Assembly (NCBI RefSeq): GCF_000719775.1
Contig: NZ_JOHR01000004.1
Location: 368,207-432,206, forward strand
DNA: 64,000 bases
Direction: 5' to 3'
Source: Streptomyces sp. NRRL F-5135
Lineage (GTDB): Bacteria; Actinomycetota; Actinomycetes; Streptomycetales; Streptomycetaceae
Below, piece by piece: positions 35,915 through 44,639 of the stretch. Each line of letters opens with the position of its first letter. Position 1 is the first letter of the stretch. Under the pieces are notes generated by a model. The model was not told the origin of the DNA and did not search any database. It saw only the letters and a program-made list of their open reading frames with translations. The position numbers and the translations under genes are program-made.

Positions 35915-38900
35915 ATGGCGCGGTATCAATTCGGGCGCAGACGCTTGCTCCAGGCCTCGGCTCTGGCGTTCGCCGCGGCGGCCGCCCCGTGGAGCACTTC
36001 CGCCGCATCGGCCGCGCGGCTGGTCGACGAGGACGGCTACGAGCTGTGGCTGCGCTACCCGCTCGTCTCCGGCCCCGACCGCCTGGCGGAGTACCGACGG
36101 AGCCTGACGAGCATCGCCCGGCACGGTGACGGTCCGGTGCTGGAGAACGCCGAGGCCGAGTTGAGGCGGGCGGTCGAGGGCCTCACCGGCACTTCTCCCG
36201 CCGATGCCCGCGCCTCCAGGGCCGCGATCGTCGTCGGCCGGGTACAGGACTCGTCGCTGCCGCGTTCTCGCGTGGACGAGGACCGCGACTTCCGCCTCAG
36301 CGACCAGGGCTTCGCGATCACGTCGGTCAGGGCGGGGAACGGGCGTCGGCGGATCTTCATCATCGGTCGCACCGAACAGGGGGTGCTCAGCGGGGTGTTC
36401 CACTTCATCCGGCTGTTGCAGCTCCAGACACCGCTGGCGAGGGTTTCGACCCGGCAGAACCCGGCCGTCGGGTTGCGGATGATGAATCACTGGGACAACC
36501 GCGACGGTTCGATCGAGCGCGGATACGCCGGCACGACGATCTTCGGCTGGGACGATCTGCCGGAGATTTCCGACCGGCACGTCGACTACGCGCGGGCGAT
36601 GGCCTCCATCGGTATCAACGCCTCGGTGATCAACAACGTGAACGCCGATGCGGACTTCATCACCGGCGACATGCTGGACAAGCTGGCGCCGCTGGCCGCT
36701 CTCTTCCGTTCGTGGGGCATTTCCCTGTGGCTCTCGGTCAACTACGCCAGTCCGCTCGTGCTGACGGCCGACGACGAGGACCCGATCACGACGGCCGACC
36801 CCAGCGACCCGCGTGTCCAGCAGTGGTGGAGCGCGAAGGCCGGCGAGATCTTCTCGAAGCTGGACGGGTTCGGCGGGTTCCTCGTCAAGGCGAACTCCGA
36901 GGGACGGCCAGGCCCGCTCGACTACGGCCGTACGCACGCCGAGGGCGCCAACATGCTGGCCAAGGCGGTCCGCCCGCACGGCGGGAAGATCGTCTGGCGC
37001 AGCTTCGTCCACGAGGACTTCAGTGACTGGGCGGAGTACCAGTACCGCACCTTCGCTCCGTTGGACGGCGACTTCGACGACAATGTCGTCCTGCAGACGA
37101 AGTACGGACCCATCGACTTCCAGGTCCGCGAGCCGGTGCACCCGCTGTTCGGCCGGATGCGCCGCACCCACCAGATGGTCGAGCTCCAGCTGACCCAGGA
37201 GTACACCGGCCACGCGGTGCACACCTGCTATCTGGCACCGATGTGGCGCGAGGTGCTGAGTTTCCCGACACAGGGGCCGGCCGACGGGCCGACGGTGGCA
37301 GAGATCCTCTCGGCGGGCTCGCTGCGGGAGCCGCGCACCGGCATCGCCGGTGTGAGCAACTTCGGCAACGACCACGACTGGACCGGCTACCAGTTGGGGG
37401 CGGCCAACACCTACGCCTTCGGCCGCATGTGCTGGGACACCGAAGCCGACCCCCGGGACCTGGCCGAGGAATGGGCGCGCATGACCTTCGGTACCGACCC
37501 GGAGGTGACCGGCGCCGTCGCCGACATCCTGACCAGTTCCCGGGAGACGTACGAGACGTACTCCTCCCCGCTCGGACTGGGATACTTCACCAACCCCGGC
37601 GGCGACCACTTCGAGCCCGATCCGAAGGCGACGCTCTTCCAGTCGCACCACACCACCACCGAGGGCACGGGCTTCGACCGCACCGCCGCCACCGGCAGCG
37701 GCTTCACCGGGCAGTACCCGAAAGCCTGGCAGGACGTCTACGAATCCCTGGACACGTGCCCGGACGAGTTGCTGTTGTTCATGCATCGGGTCCGCTACGA
37801 CCACCGCCTCCGCTCCGGCACCACGGTCATCCAGCACATTTACGACACCCACTTCCAGGGCGTCGAGGAGGCCCGGCGCTTCCTCCTCGCCTGGCGCGCG
37901 CTCGCAGGGCGGGTCGACGGGCAGCGGCACCGCGACATCGAGGCGGCCTTCACGGCGCAGTTGGCCCACGCCCGCCTGTGGCGGGACGTTGTCGTCGGCT
38001 TCTACTTCGACCACAGCCGACGCCTCGACGAGCGGCGCACGTGGATCCGGGCCGCCCTCGGCGGACAACGCGTGCTGCTCGGCGGCCGGGGGAACCTGCT
38101 GCCGGTCGACATCACCAACGCCTCGCCGGACAGGCATCGACTGCGGGTACGGCTGCGCCCGCCGAACAGCCGGTGGACCTCCACGACGGCCGTCGGCGAG
38201 GTCGCCGGCACCGAGACCGCCGCACTCGAACTGTCGGTCACCCCGCCGCCGGCCGGGACCGTCGCGCCGTGCGACCTCGAGGTGTCACCGCGGCTCACCA
38301 GCCTGGACGGGGCGATCCCGGACCTGGTGATCGCTCCGGACGGCGCCCGCTGCCGACTGGCCCTGAACGCCCAGCCGGACGGCGGTGCGTCGATGCCCGG
38401 TTACACCCCGCTGCGGCCGTCCTCCGCCTGGTCGCCCGAGGCCGGCTTCGGCTGGGTGGGAGACAGGCCCACCGGACGCGACCGCGGCGGCGAACCACTG
38501 ATCCGCGACATGCTCTACAACAACCGCTCCCGCGTGCTGCGCATCGCCGTGCCTCCCGGCCCGCACACCGCGTACGCGCTCGTCGGAGACACCGACGCGA
38601 CCGCCTCGCCGACCAGGGTCGCGGTGGACGGCAGGACGGTCGCCACCAGCCCCCGACAGCCAGGCGGGACATTCGCCTGGCTGGAACTGCCGCTGGACGG
38701 CGGCGCCTCGGGTCGCGCCCTGGACCTGACCTTCGCCGGCGAGGGAGGGCCCTGGCGACTGAACGCGCTGGCCCTCCCGGACGAATCACTGCCGACGCCG
38801 CCCCTGCTGGTGATGAAGGCCACCACCGAACAGGTCTGGTGGACCGGCCGGCCCAACGAGGTCACGCTGCTGGTACGCAATCAGGGGGACACGGATCGCG

Positions 38901-39562
38901 AGGTCACCGCCGAACTCGAGACCCCGGACAGCTGGGAGACCACTCCGAGCACCGTCACCGTCAAGGCCGGAACGGACGCGGAGCTGACGGTCACCGCCAC
39001 ACCGGAGTCGAAGCCCGGCTTCGCCGCCGTGGACATCCGCGTCGACAGCGGCGACGAGGAGGTCGAGCGCGGCCGGTCGGTGGCGGTGGTGACCGCCCCG
39101 CACGCCGACGACGTCGTGCTGGCGCTCGACGCCGGACCGGACGGCAGCCCCCTGGTGCCCGGCTGGACCCGGCTCACCCCCGGCGACCGGTACGACGGCG
39201 AGCGAGGCTTCGGCTGGACGAAGGAGCGCCCCGACACCCGGGACCGGGGCGCCGGCGACGCCCTGCGACGTGACTTCGTCACCCAGAAGATCAAGGACTC
39301 CGCGATCCGCCTGCGCGTGCCGGCCGGCACGCACACCGTGTGGATCCTGACCGGCGACATGGTCGCCGAGTCCGCGATCACCACCATCTCCGAGAACGGC
39401 ACCGTCCTGGCGACCTCCGGCGACGACACCCTGCCGGCCCGCACCTTCGCCTGGTTCTCCTTCGAGCTGGACGGTGGGGGGTCCGGGCGCACCGCCGAAC
39501 TGGACATCACAGGATCGGAGTTGAACGGTCTGTGGCGGATCGGCGCCCTCGTCGTCGCCTGA
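35915..39562 (+). CDS. Secreted GH67 alpha-glucuronidase with duplicated C-terminal domains
   Basis: A 1215-residue enzyme. Residues 1-33 are a signal peptide with a Tat-like start (GRRRLLQASALAFAAAAAPW). The GH67 core spans about 40-720: NHWDNRDGSIERGYAG, LVKANSEGRPGP (Glu329), YGPIDFQVREPV (Asp401) and LTQEYTGHAVHTCYL (Glu429). These match the catalytic acid and two base carboxylates by motif and spacing. GH67 enzymes remove methyl-glucuronic acid from xylo-oligosaccharides and are normally about 680-730 residues. The extra 400 residues hold a beta-rich domain (815-958), a NEW3-like domain (972-1060) and a second copy of the first (1067-1215). Each copy contains a GFGW...DR box. The ATG follows GGAGGAGGG. 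Confidence 0.9.
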   Translation: MARYQFGRRRLLQASALAFAAAAAPWSTSAASAARLVDEDGYELWLRYPLVSGPDRLAEYRRSLTSIARHGDGPVLENAEAELRRAVEGLTGTSPADARASRAAIVVGRVQDSSLPRSRVDEDRDFRLSDQGFAITSVRAGNGRRRIFIIGRTEQGVLSGVFHFIRLLQLQTPLARVSTRQNPAVGLRMMNHWDNRDGSIERGYAGTTIFGWDDLPEISDRHVDYARAMASIGINASVINNVNADADFITGDMLDKLAPLAALFRSWGISLWLSVNYASPLVLTADDEDPITTADPSDPRVQQWWSAKAGEIFSKLDGFGGFLVKANSEGRPGPLDYGRTHAEGANMLAKAVRPHGGKIVWRSFVHEDFSDWAEYQYRTFAPLDGDFDDNVVLQTKYGPIDFQVREPVHPLFGRMRRTHQMVELQLTQEYTGHAVHTCYLAPMWREVLSFPTQGPADGPTVAEILSAGSLREPRTGIAGVSNFGNDHDWTGYQLGAANTYAFGRMCWDTEADPRDLAEEWARMTFGTDPEVTGAVADILTSSRETYETYSSPLGLGYFTNPGGDHFEPDPKATLFQSHHTTTEGTGFDRTAATGSGFTGQYPKAWQDVYESLDTCPDELLLFMHRVRYDHRLRSGTTVIQHIYDTHFQGVEEARRFLLAWRALAGRVDGQRHRDIEAAFTAQLAHARLWRDVVVGFYFDHSRRLDERRTWIRAALGGQRVLLGGRGNLLPVDITNASPDRHRLRVRLRPPNSRWTSTTAVGEVAGTETAALELSVTPPPAGTVAPCDLEVSPRLTSLDGAIPDLVIAPDGARCRLALNAQPDGGASMPGYTPLRPSSAWSPEAGFGWVGDRPTGRDRGGEPLIRDMLYNNRSRVLRIAVPPGPHTAYALVGDTDATASPTRVAVDGRTVATSPRQPGGTFAWLELPLDGGASGRALDLTFAGEGGPWRLNALALPDESLPTPPLLVMKATTEQVWWTGRPNEVTLLVRNQGDTDREVTAELETPDSWETTPSTVTVKAGTDAELTVTATPESKPGFAAVDIRVDSGDEEVERGRSVAVVTAPHADDVVLALDAGPDGSPLVPGWTRLTPGDRYDGERGFGWTKERPDTRDRGAGDALRRDFVTQKIKDSAIRLRVPAGTHTVWILTGDMVAESAITTISENGTVLATSGDDTLPARTFAWFSFELDGGGSGRTAELDITGSELNGLWRIGALVVA

Positions 39563-39682
39563 CCGGCGACTCACACGCCGAGCCACACACACCCGTACCC
39601 CGCGACCCACACACCCGCACCGCTCCTCACCACCTCACCGGTCGCCGTGGTGGCCCCACCCCCGAGAAGGAGACCCGGACAC

Positions 39683-41962
39683 ATGGCACGATCAAAGATG
39701 ATCACGGGGACGAGGGCACCGCGTGAACGGGCCGGGCGCCTTGTCGCGACGGTCGTGGCGGTCTGCGTGACCGGCTTCGGTGTGCCGCCGGCCGCCGCCG
39801 ACCCCACCGACCGCCCCGGCACGTACACGAACCACATCATGGACGACATCGCCGACGCCTACTCCGACCCGTCGATCATCCGCGGGAAGGACGGCTACTG
39901 GTACGCCTACGCGACCCAGACGTCCATGACCAGGGAGAACGCCGGCGGACCATGGGAGTCCCAGCACTTCATGCCGATCAGCCGCTCGTCCGACCTGGTC
40001 AACTGGACCTACGTCGGCGACGTGTTCGGCCCGGACAACCACCCGCGGTGGCGCGACTTCGAGAGCACGTATTACTGGGCGCCCGACATCCGCTACATCA
40101 ACGGCAGGTACTACCTGTACTACTCGGTCGCCGGGAACGACGACAACACCATAGCCCTGGCCACCGCCGACCACCCCGCCGGGCCGTGGAAGGACATCGG
40201 CCGCCCGGTCCTGCCGTACGGCAAGGAGGTCAACCAGATCGACCCGGCGGTCTTCGTCGACTCCGACGGGGAGAAGTACCTCTACTACGGCTCGTTCCGC
40301 GACGGCGGGATCCAGGCGGTACGGCTGAACGCCGCGGGCACGGCGCCGGCCGGCGACCCGGTGCAGGTGGTCGGCGCACGCCGCGGCGAGGCGGCATACG
40401 TGACGAAACGCGACGGCTGGTACTACCTCTTCTACTCCGGGCTGGGCTGCTGTGCCCGGGACAAGGGCGCGTACCCGGTGTACGCCGGCCGGTCGAAGAG
40501 CCCGACGGGACCATTCGTCGACGCCGAGGGCGTGGGCCTGGCCGACCGGCACCCGGGCGGGACGATCGTCAACTCTCCCAACGGCAACAAGTGGGTGGCC
40601 ACCGGGCACTCGGCCAACGTGGTGGACAAGTCCGGTCAGGAGTGGATACTCACCAACGGCTTCGACCGCTTCGAGAAGGACCCGGGCTGGGGCGGACGCC
40701 CCACCGTGATGGACCGCCTCGACTGGATCGACGGCTGGCCGACCGTGCGGGCCGGTGCCTGGACCAGCGAGGGCGCCCAGGCCGCGCCGGTCGCGCGATG
40801 GGACGCCGGCAGCGACTTCGAGGCCGGACTCGACGGCTTCCGGACACTGGGAACCGGCGTCTGGAAGAAGGGCACCGACTCGGACTCGGGCCGCTACGCG
40901 AGAGCCACCGGCGGCCGCTCCGCCCCGCAGATGCTGCTGCCGAGCCGCCCCCCGAAGGGGGACGTGCGGCTGGAGGCCGACGTGCGGCTGCGCGACGACC
41001 GCGGACGTGTCGGGCTGGTCCTGGCCGCCAAGGGCGCCTTCGACCACCTGATCGCCTGGATGGGATCCGACAGGGCCCTCACGGTCGAGTCGACCCGGGG
41101 AGGCACGGTGCGCAAGACCTGGACGGAGCGCCTGCACTCCGGTGTCGACGTACGGACCTGGCACTCGCTGAACGCCGAGATCCGCGACGGCCGGGCGCGG
41201 GTGGAGATCAGCTCGGCGATGCTCGGGATGCCCCTCGCCGAGATCGATGTGGACGTCCCCGACGCGTGGCACCGGGGCGGCGCGGCGTCCAGCCACGGCT
41301 CGGGCGAAGCCGACAACGTCGGCGTCACCAGGCTCCACACCCCGGTGACGATGAAAAAGCCCGACCCTAAGGTCGGCGAGGAACTGAAGTCCTACCGTGA
41401 GGACTTCGCCGACGAGGCGCTGGACGACTGGGAGTGGTTCGGGCCGTCCGACGGGGAGGTGGCCGACGGGAAGTACGTGTGGCCCACCCAGGACGCCGAC
41501 TTCTCCGGCAAGGGGACGATGGCCTCCGCCCTGCTCCGGAAGGCTCCGAAGGGCACCTACACGGTGGAGGCCAAGCTGAATTTCCCGATCACCGACGCCC
41601 CCGACGGCCGGAGCCAGGCCGGGATCACCGCCTTCCGCAGCCCGGAGGAGTCCATCCACCTCGCACCGACCCGTACCGGACCCACTCGCCAGGTCTTCCT
41701 GTGGATCGGCCGCGACCGGGACTCGTGGCCGGAGATGCAGATCGGCCCTTCCGCCGACACGATGTGGCTGCGCATGCGGCACACCGTCAACCCGAAGACC
41801 GGTGAACACATGTACCAGGCGGCGACCAGCCGCGACGGGAGGACGTACATCTGGGGCGGCGTCTGGCACTTGCCGGCCGGCGACGATCCGCGCATCGGCC
41901 TGGTCTCGCTGGCCGGCGAGGGGGTGACCGCCGAGTTCGACCACGTCCGGTTCTACCGCTGA
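39683..41962 (+). CDS. Secreted GH43-type glycoside hydrolase
   Basis: A 759-residue exported protein. Residues 1-39 form a signal peptide ending in AAAD. The five-bladed propeller starts at about 55 with the three expected acids: Asp62 (SDPSII), Asp188 (IDPAVFVD) and Glu237 (GEAAYVTK). GH43 enzymes act on arabinan, arabinoxylan or xylo-oligosaccharides. After residue 365 come two concanavalin-like beta-sandwich domains (about 370-555 and 575-759), the last resembling DUF1349-type modules. It has a good site (GAAGGAG) and lies 120 bases after GH67, separated by a CA-rich strip, so co-expression is likely. A small hairpin follows the stop. Confidence 0.88.
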   Translation: MARSKMITGTRAPRERAGRLVATVVAVCVTGFGVPPAAADPTDRPGTYTNHIMDDIADAYSDPSIIRGKDGYWYAYATQTSMTRENAGGPWESQHFMPISRSSDLVNWTYVGDVFGPDNHPRWRDFESTYYWAPDIRYINGRYYLYYSVAGNDDNTIALATADHPAGPWKDIGRPVLPYGKEVNQIDPAVFVDSDGEKYLYYGSFRDGGIQAVRLNAAGTAPAGDPVQVVGARRGEAAYVTKRDGWYYLFYSGLGCCARDKGAYPVYAGRSKSPTGPFVDAEGVGLADRHPGGTIVNSPNGNKWVATGHSANVVDKSGQEWILTNGFDRFEKDPGWGGRPTVMDRLDWIDGWPTVRAGAWTSEGAQAAPVARWDAGSDFEAGLDGFRTLGTGVWKKGTDSDSGRYARATGGRSAPQMLLPSRPPKGDVRLEADVRLRDDRGRVGLVLAAKGAFDHLIAWMGSDRALTVESTRGGTVRKTWTERLHSGVDVRTWHSLNAEIRDGRARVEISSAMLGMPLAEIDVDVPDAWHRGGAASSHGSGEADNVGVTRLHTPVTMKKPDPKVGEELKSYREDFADEALDDWEWFGPSDGEVADGKYVWPTQDADFSGKGTMASALLRKAPKGTYTVEAKLNFPITDAPDGRSQAGITAFRSPEESIHLAPTRTGPTRQVFLWIGRDRDSWPEMQIGPSADTMWLRMRHTVNPKTGEHMYQAATSRDGRTYIWGGVWHLPAGDDPRIGLVSLAGEGVTAEFDHVRFYR

Positions 41963-41965
41963 GCC

Positions 41966-41989
41966 GCCTGCCGCACCAAGTGGGCAGGC
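41966..41989 (+). terminator. Small hairpin after the GH43 gene
   Basis: GCCTGCC and GGCAGGC form a 7-bp stem with a 10-base loop starting four bases after the stop codon. It is plausible as a weak terminator. Confidence 0.4.
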
Positions 41990-42011
41990 CATCTCGCGGC
42001 GACGGCCGGGG

Positions 42012-42206
42012 CGGCGATGCGGTTCGGTGGCCGTCGAGGTGAGCCGGGTGCCGGGCATCGGGCACAGCGCGCCCGTCGATCCCGGTGGCGGGGCCCAGCA
42101 GTGCGGCAGTACCAGTATCGCCTACTTCCTGGACTCGATCTGCTCCAGCTACTGGATCACACACTTCTTCGGCCTGGCGAAGTCCGCCGCCGGCCCGGCC
42201 CGCTGA
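42012..42206 (+). pseudogene. C-terminal remnant of a PHB-depolymerase-like secreted esterase
   Basis: An in-frame stretch ending at TGA (42204-42206) reads VSRVPGIGHSAPVDPGGG, QQCGSTSIAYFLDSICSS and YWITHFFGL. This is the His-containing C-terminus of the LpqC / PHB-depolymerase-family esterases, which include acetylxylan and feruloyl esterases. The nucleophile region is absent and there is no start codon. It lies next to GH67 and GH43, which suggests the esterase belonged to the same xylan set. About 200 further bases before the nagB-like promoter show nothing recognisable. Confidence 0.6.
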
Positions 42207-42383
42207 CCGCTCCGGCCGCGACCGCGTCCCGACACCACCGCCGGCCCGAGCCCAACGCCGTGGACGGCGCCACCGACTACGCCATCCATCTCGGGGGTGC
42301 CGTGATCGATGCCCTCGACGCGACGCGCCCGTCAGGGCGGCGGCCCATCCCTCGCCGGGCATCCTCCAGTCAGGCATTGCCTG

Positions 42384-42432
42384 AACCAGTCAGACCACAG
42401 TATCGTCAGTGGCGTAACTGGTCTGCAGGAGT
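42384..42432. promoter_or_regulatory. GntR/DasR-like operators upstream of the nagB-like gene
   Basis: ACTGGTCTGCAGGAGT at 42417-42432 has a perfect left half of the DasR-type site (ACTGGTCTAGACCAGT). A second, inverted element (ACCAGTCAGACCACAGT, 42385-42401) lies just upstream. The same A(C/G)TGGTCT half-site occurs twice at the gntR/importer divergent promoter. Confidence 0.6.
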
Positions 42433-42456
42433 GTTGGCCCAGAGGGAGTTCGTTCT

Positions 42457-43281
42457 GTGCGGGTGTCGCCGATTGTCTTCCCGGACCCGGAGGTCCTGGG
42501 GCGCAAGCTGGCCGCGGAGATCGCGGCGGAGATCGAGGAGGCCGCGCGGGCGGGACGGACGTATGTGCTCGGCTGCCCGGGGGGCCGCAGTGCCGCCAGT
42601 ACCTACCGGGCGCTGGCGGACGAAGTTGCCGCGCGCGGGCTGGGCCTGGGACATCTCGTGGTCGTGATGATGGACGAGTACGTCGAGGTCACGTCCCTCG
42701 GTCCGGGAACCCGTGAGTACCGTGTGATCGACCCCGACCTGCCGCACAGCTGCCTCGGGTTCGGGCGGCGGGAGATCGTCGAGCCGCTGAACGCCGCGGC
42801 CGGCCCGGGGCGGGGGGTCGGGTCGGAGCGGCTGTGGGCCCCTGATCCGACGGATCCGGAGGCGTACGACCGGCGCATCGCGGATCTCGGTGGCATCGAC
42901 CTGTTTCTTCTGGCTTCCGGCGCGGGGGACGGACACATCGCGTTCAACCCGGCGGGCAGCGCTGTGGATTCACGAACCCGCGTTGTCGCGCTGGGGGAGC
43001 AGACCAGAACCGACAACCTGGCAACGTTCCCGACGTTCGGCGGCCTTGCCGACGTGCCTCGATACGGGGTAACGGTCGGCATCGACACCATCCGTGCACA
43101 GTCCAGGCGGGTGGTCATGGTCGCGCACGGCCGGGACAAGGGCCGGGCGGTTCAGCGGCTCGCCCGGGCCCGTGGATACGAGGCCGACTGGCCGGCCACT
43201 GTCTTCGCAGACTGCGTCCGTCCCCGGCTCTACGTGGACGAGGCGGCGATGTCCGCGGCCGCGGCGCTCACGTCGCTCTGA
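42457..43281 (+). CDS. NagB-like glucosamine-6-phosphate isomerase/deaminase family protein
   Basis: A 274-residue sugar-phosphate isomerase of the NagB/6-phosphogluconolactonase fold. It has the phosphate loop LGCPGGRSAASTYRAL, the MMDEYVE motif (Asp73, Glu74) and SGAGDGHIAFNPAGS with His160. In true glucosamine-6-phosphate deaminase this last motif reads GHIAFNEPG. Here Pro165-Ala166 replace Glu-Pro, removing the glutamate that assists the catalytic histidine. The enzyme may act on a different amino-sugar or keto-sugar phosphate. The start is GTG with GAGGGA upstream. It is followed by the GH4 and kinase genes in a probable operon. Confidence 0.82.
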   Translation: MRVSPIVFPDPEVLGRKLAAEIAAEIEEAARAGRTYVLGCPGGRSAASTYRALADEVAARGLGLGHLVVVMMDEYVEVTSLGPGTREYRVIDPDLPHSCLGFGRREIVEPLNAAAGPGRGVGSERLWAPDPTDPEAYDRRIADLGGIDLFLLASGAGDGHIAFNPAGSAVDSRTRVVALGEQTRTDNLATFPTFGGLADVPRYGVTVGIDTIRAQSRRVVMVAHGRDKGRAVQRLARARGYEADWPATVFADCVRPRLYVDEAAMSAAAALTSL

Positions 43282-43337
43282 AGCCCACGCGCACAACGGA
43301 ATCCGAAGCTGTAAAACCAAGAGATCCTGGAGGATCG

Positions 43338-44639
43338 ATGGCTCGCGTCAAGATTGCCTACCTGGGCGGTGGCTCCTCGCGTGCGGCGGGCACCATGGCC
43401 TCGTTCATGCACCACGGCAAGGAGTTCGACGGCTCCGAGTTCGTCCTGATCGACCTCGATCAGGACCACCTGGAAGTGGTGCGCACGCTCGCCGAGAAGA
43501 TGGCCCGCAACGAGGGCCTCGACATCACCGTCAGCACCACGACGAACCGGCGCGAGGGGCTGCGCGACGTCGACGCCGTACTCAGCAGCTTCCGCCCCGG
43601 CGGCTTCGGGGCCCGCGCCCTGGACGAGCGGATCCCGCTCAAGTACGGCGTCATCGGACAGGAGACGCAGGGGCCGGGCGGCCTGATGATGGCGCTGCGC
43701 TCGATCAATGTCATCAAGGGGCTCTGTGCCGATCTGGCAGACGTGGCGCCCCGCGCACGGATCTTCAACTACACCAACCCGGTCAACATCGTCTCTCAGG
43801 CCGTCTCCGACTACACCGACATTCCCATCGTCTCGTTCTGCGAAGGCCCGATCGTCTTCCCGCCGGTCGTCGCCAAGGCCGCCGGCCTGGACCCGGCGAA
43901 GCTGAAGGCCAACCTGGTCGGCGTCAACCACAACTGCTGGTCGAACGAGGCGACGTACGACGGGCAGGACGCCTTCCCGATCCTTCGGGAGCGCTACGAG
44001 GCACTCAAGGACAAGCCGGCCGAGGACCGCAACGGCCTGCGGGCGCTGCACCTGGCCGTGGCCATGGAGTCCATCCCCTCGGACTACTTCAACTACTACT
44101 ACTTCCGGGACGAGATCCTGCGCGAGCAGCAGTTGTCCGCCCAGACCCGCTCCGAGGTCATCATGGACGCGCTGCCCGACTACTGGGCGCACTACCAGGA
44201 ACAGTCCTGCTGCGACGCGCCGCGCCTGGACCAGGACCGCTCCCGGGGCGGGATCCACGAACTCGAGCTGGCCATCGACGCGATCAGCGCGTACTACAAC
44301 GACGCCCCCACCCGCCTGCCGTTCAACATCACCAACACGGGCGGGTGGCTGCCCGGCTTCGAGGACTCGACCGTGGTCGAGCTGTGGGGCACGGTCGACG
44401 GCAAGGGGTTCCACCCCGAAGCGCAGAAGCCGCTGCCGCACTCCGTGCGCGGCGTGGTCCAGCAGCTGGCCGAGTACCAGATCCTCGCCGCGAAGGCCGG
44501 TTGGGAGGGCTCTCCGGCGGACGCCGTCCGCGCGATGACGGCCAACCCGCTCGTGCCCTCGCTGCCGGTGGCCGAGGCGCTGTACACCGAGATGGCCAAG
44601 GCCCAGCGCGCCTGGCTGCCGGAGCGTCTGCTGCCGTGA
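43338..44639 (+). CDS. GH4-family 6-phospho-glycosidase
   Basis: A 433-residue NAD- and metal-dependent glycosidase of family GH4, best matched to 6-phospho-beta-glucosidases. It begins with the dinucleotide motif KIAYLGGGSSR. FNYTNPVNI (144-152) contacts NAD and substrate, and Cys168 (FCEGP) with His198 (GVNHNCW) are the metal ligands. GH4 enzymes work by an oxidation-elimination mechanism on cytoplasmic, often phosphorylated, disaccharides. The ATG follows GATCCTGGAGGATCG. The stop overlaps the kinase start (GTGA). Together they suggest phosphorylation and splitting of an imported amino-sugar disaccharide. Confidence 0.9.
   Translation: MARVKIAYLGGGSSRAAGTMASFMHHGKEFDGSEFVLIDLDQDHLEVVRTLAEKMARNEGLDITVSTTTNRREGLRDVDAVLSSFRPGGFGARALDERIPLKYGVIGQETQGPGGLMMALRSINVIKGLCADLADVAPRARIFNYTNPVNIVSQAVSDYTDIPIVSFCEGPIVFPPVVAKAAGLDPAKLKANLVGVNHNCWSNEATYDGQDAFPILRERYEALKDKPAEDRNGLRALHLAVAMESIPSDYFNYYYFRDEILREQQLSAQTRSEVIMDALPDYWAHYQEQSCCDAPRLDQDRSRGGIHELELAIDAISAYYNDAPTRLPFNITNTGGWLPGFEDSTVVELWGTVDGKGFHPEAQKPLPHSVRGVVQQLAEYQILAAKAGWEGSPADAVRAMTANPLVPSLPVAEALYTEMAKAQRAWLPERLLP

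Noticed and set aside
39692..42058. A 788-codon minus-strand frame opposite the GH43 gene
   Set aside because: The plus strand encodes a clear GH43 enzyme with all catalytic residues and a signal peptide. The antisense product has no family features.
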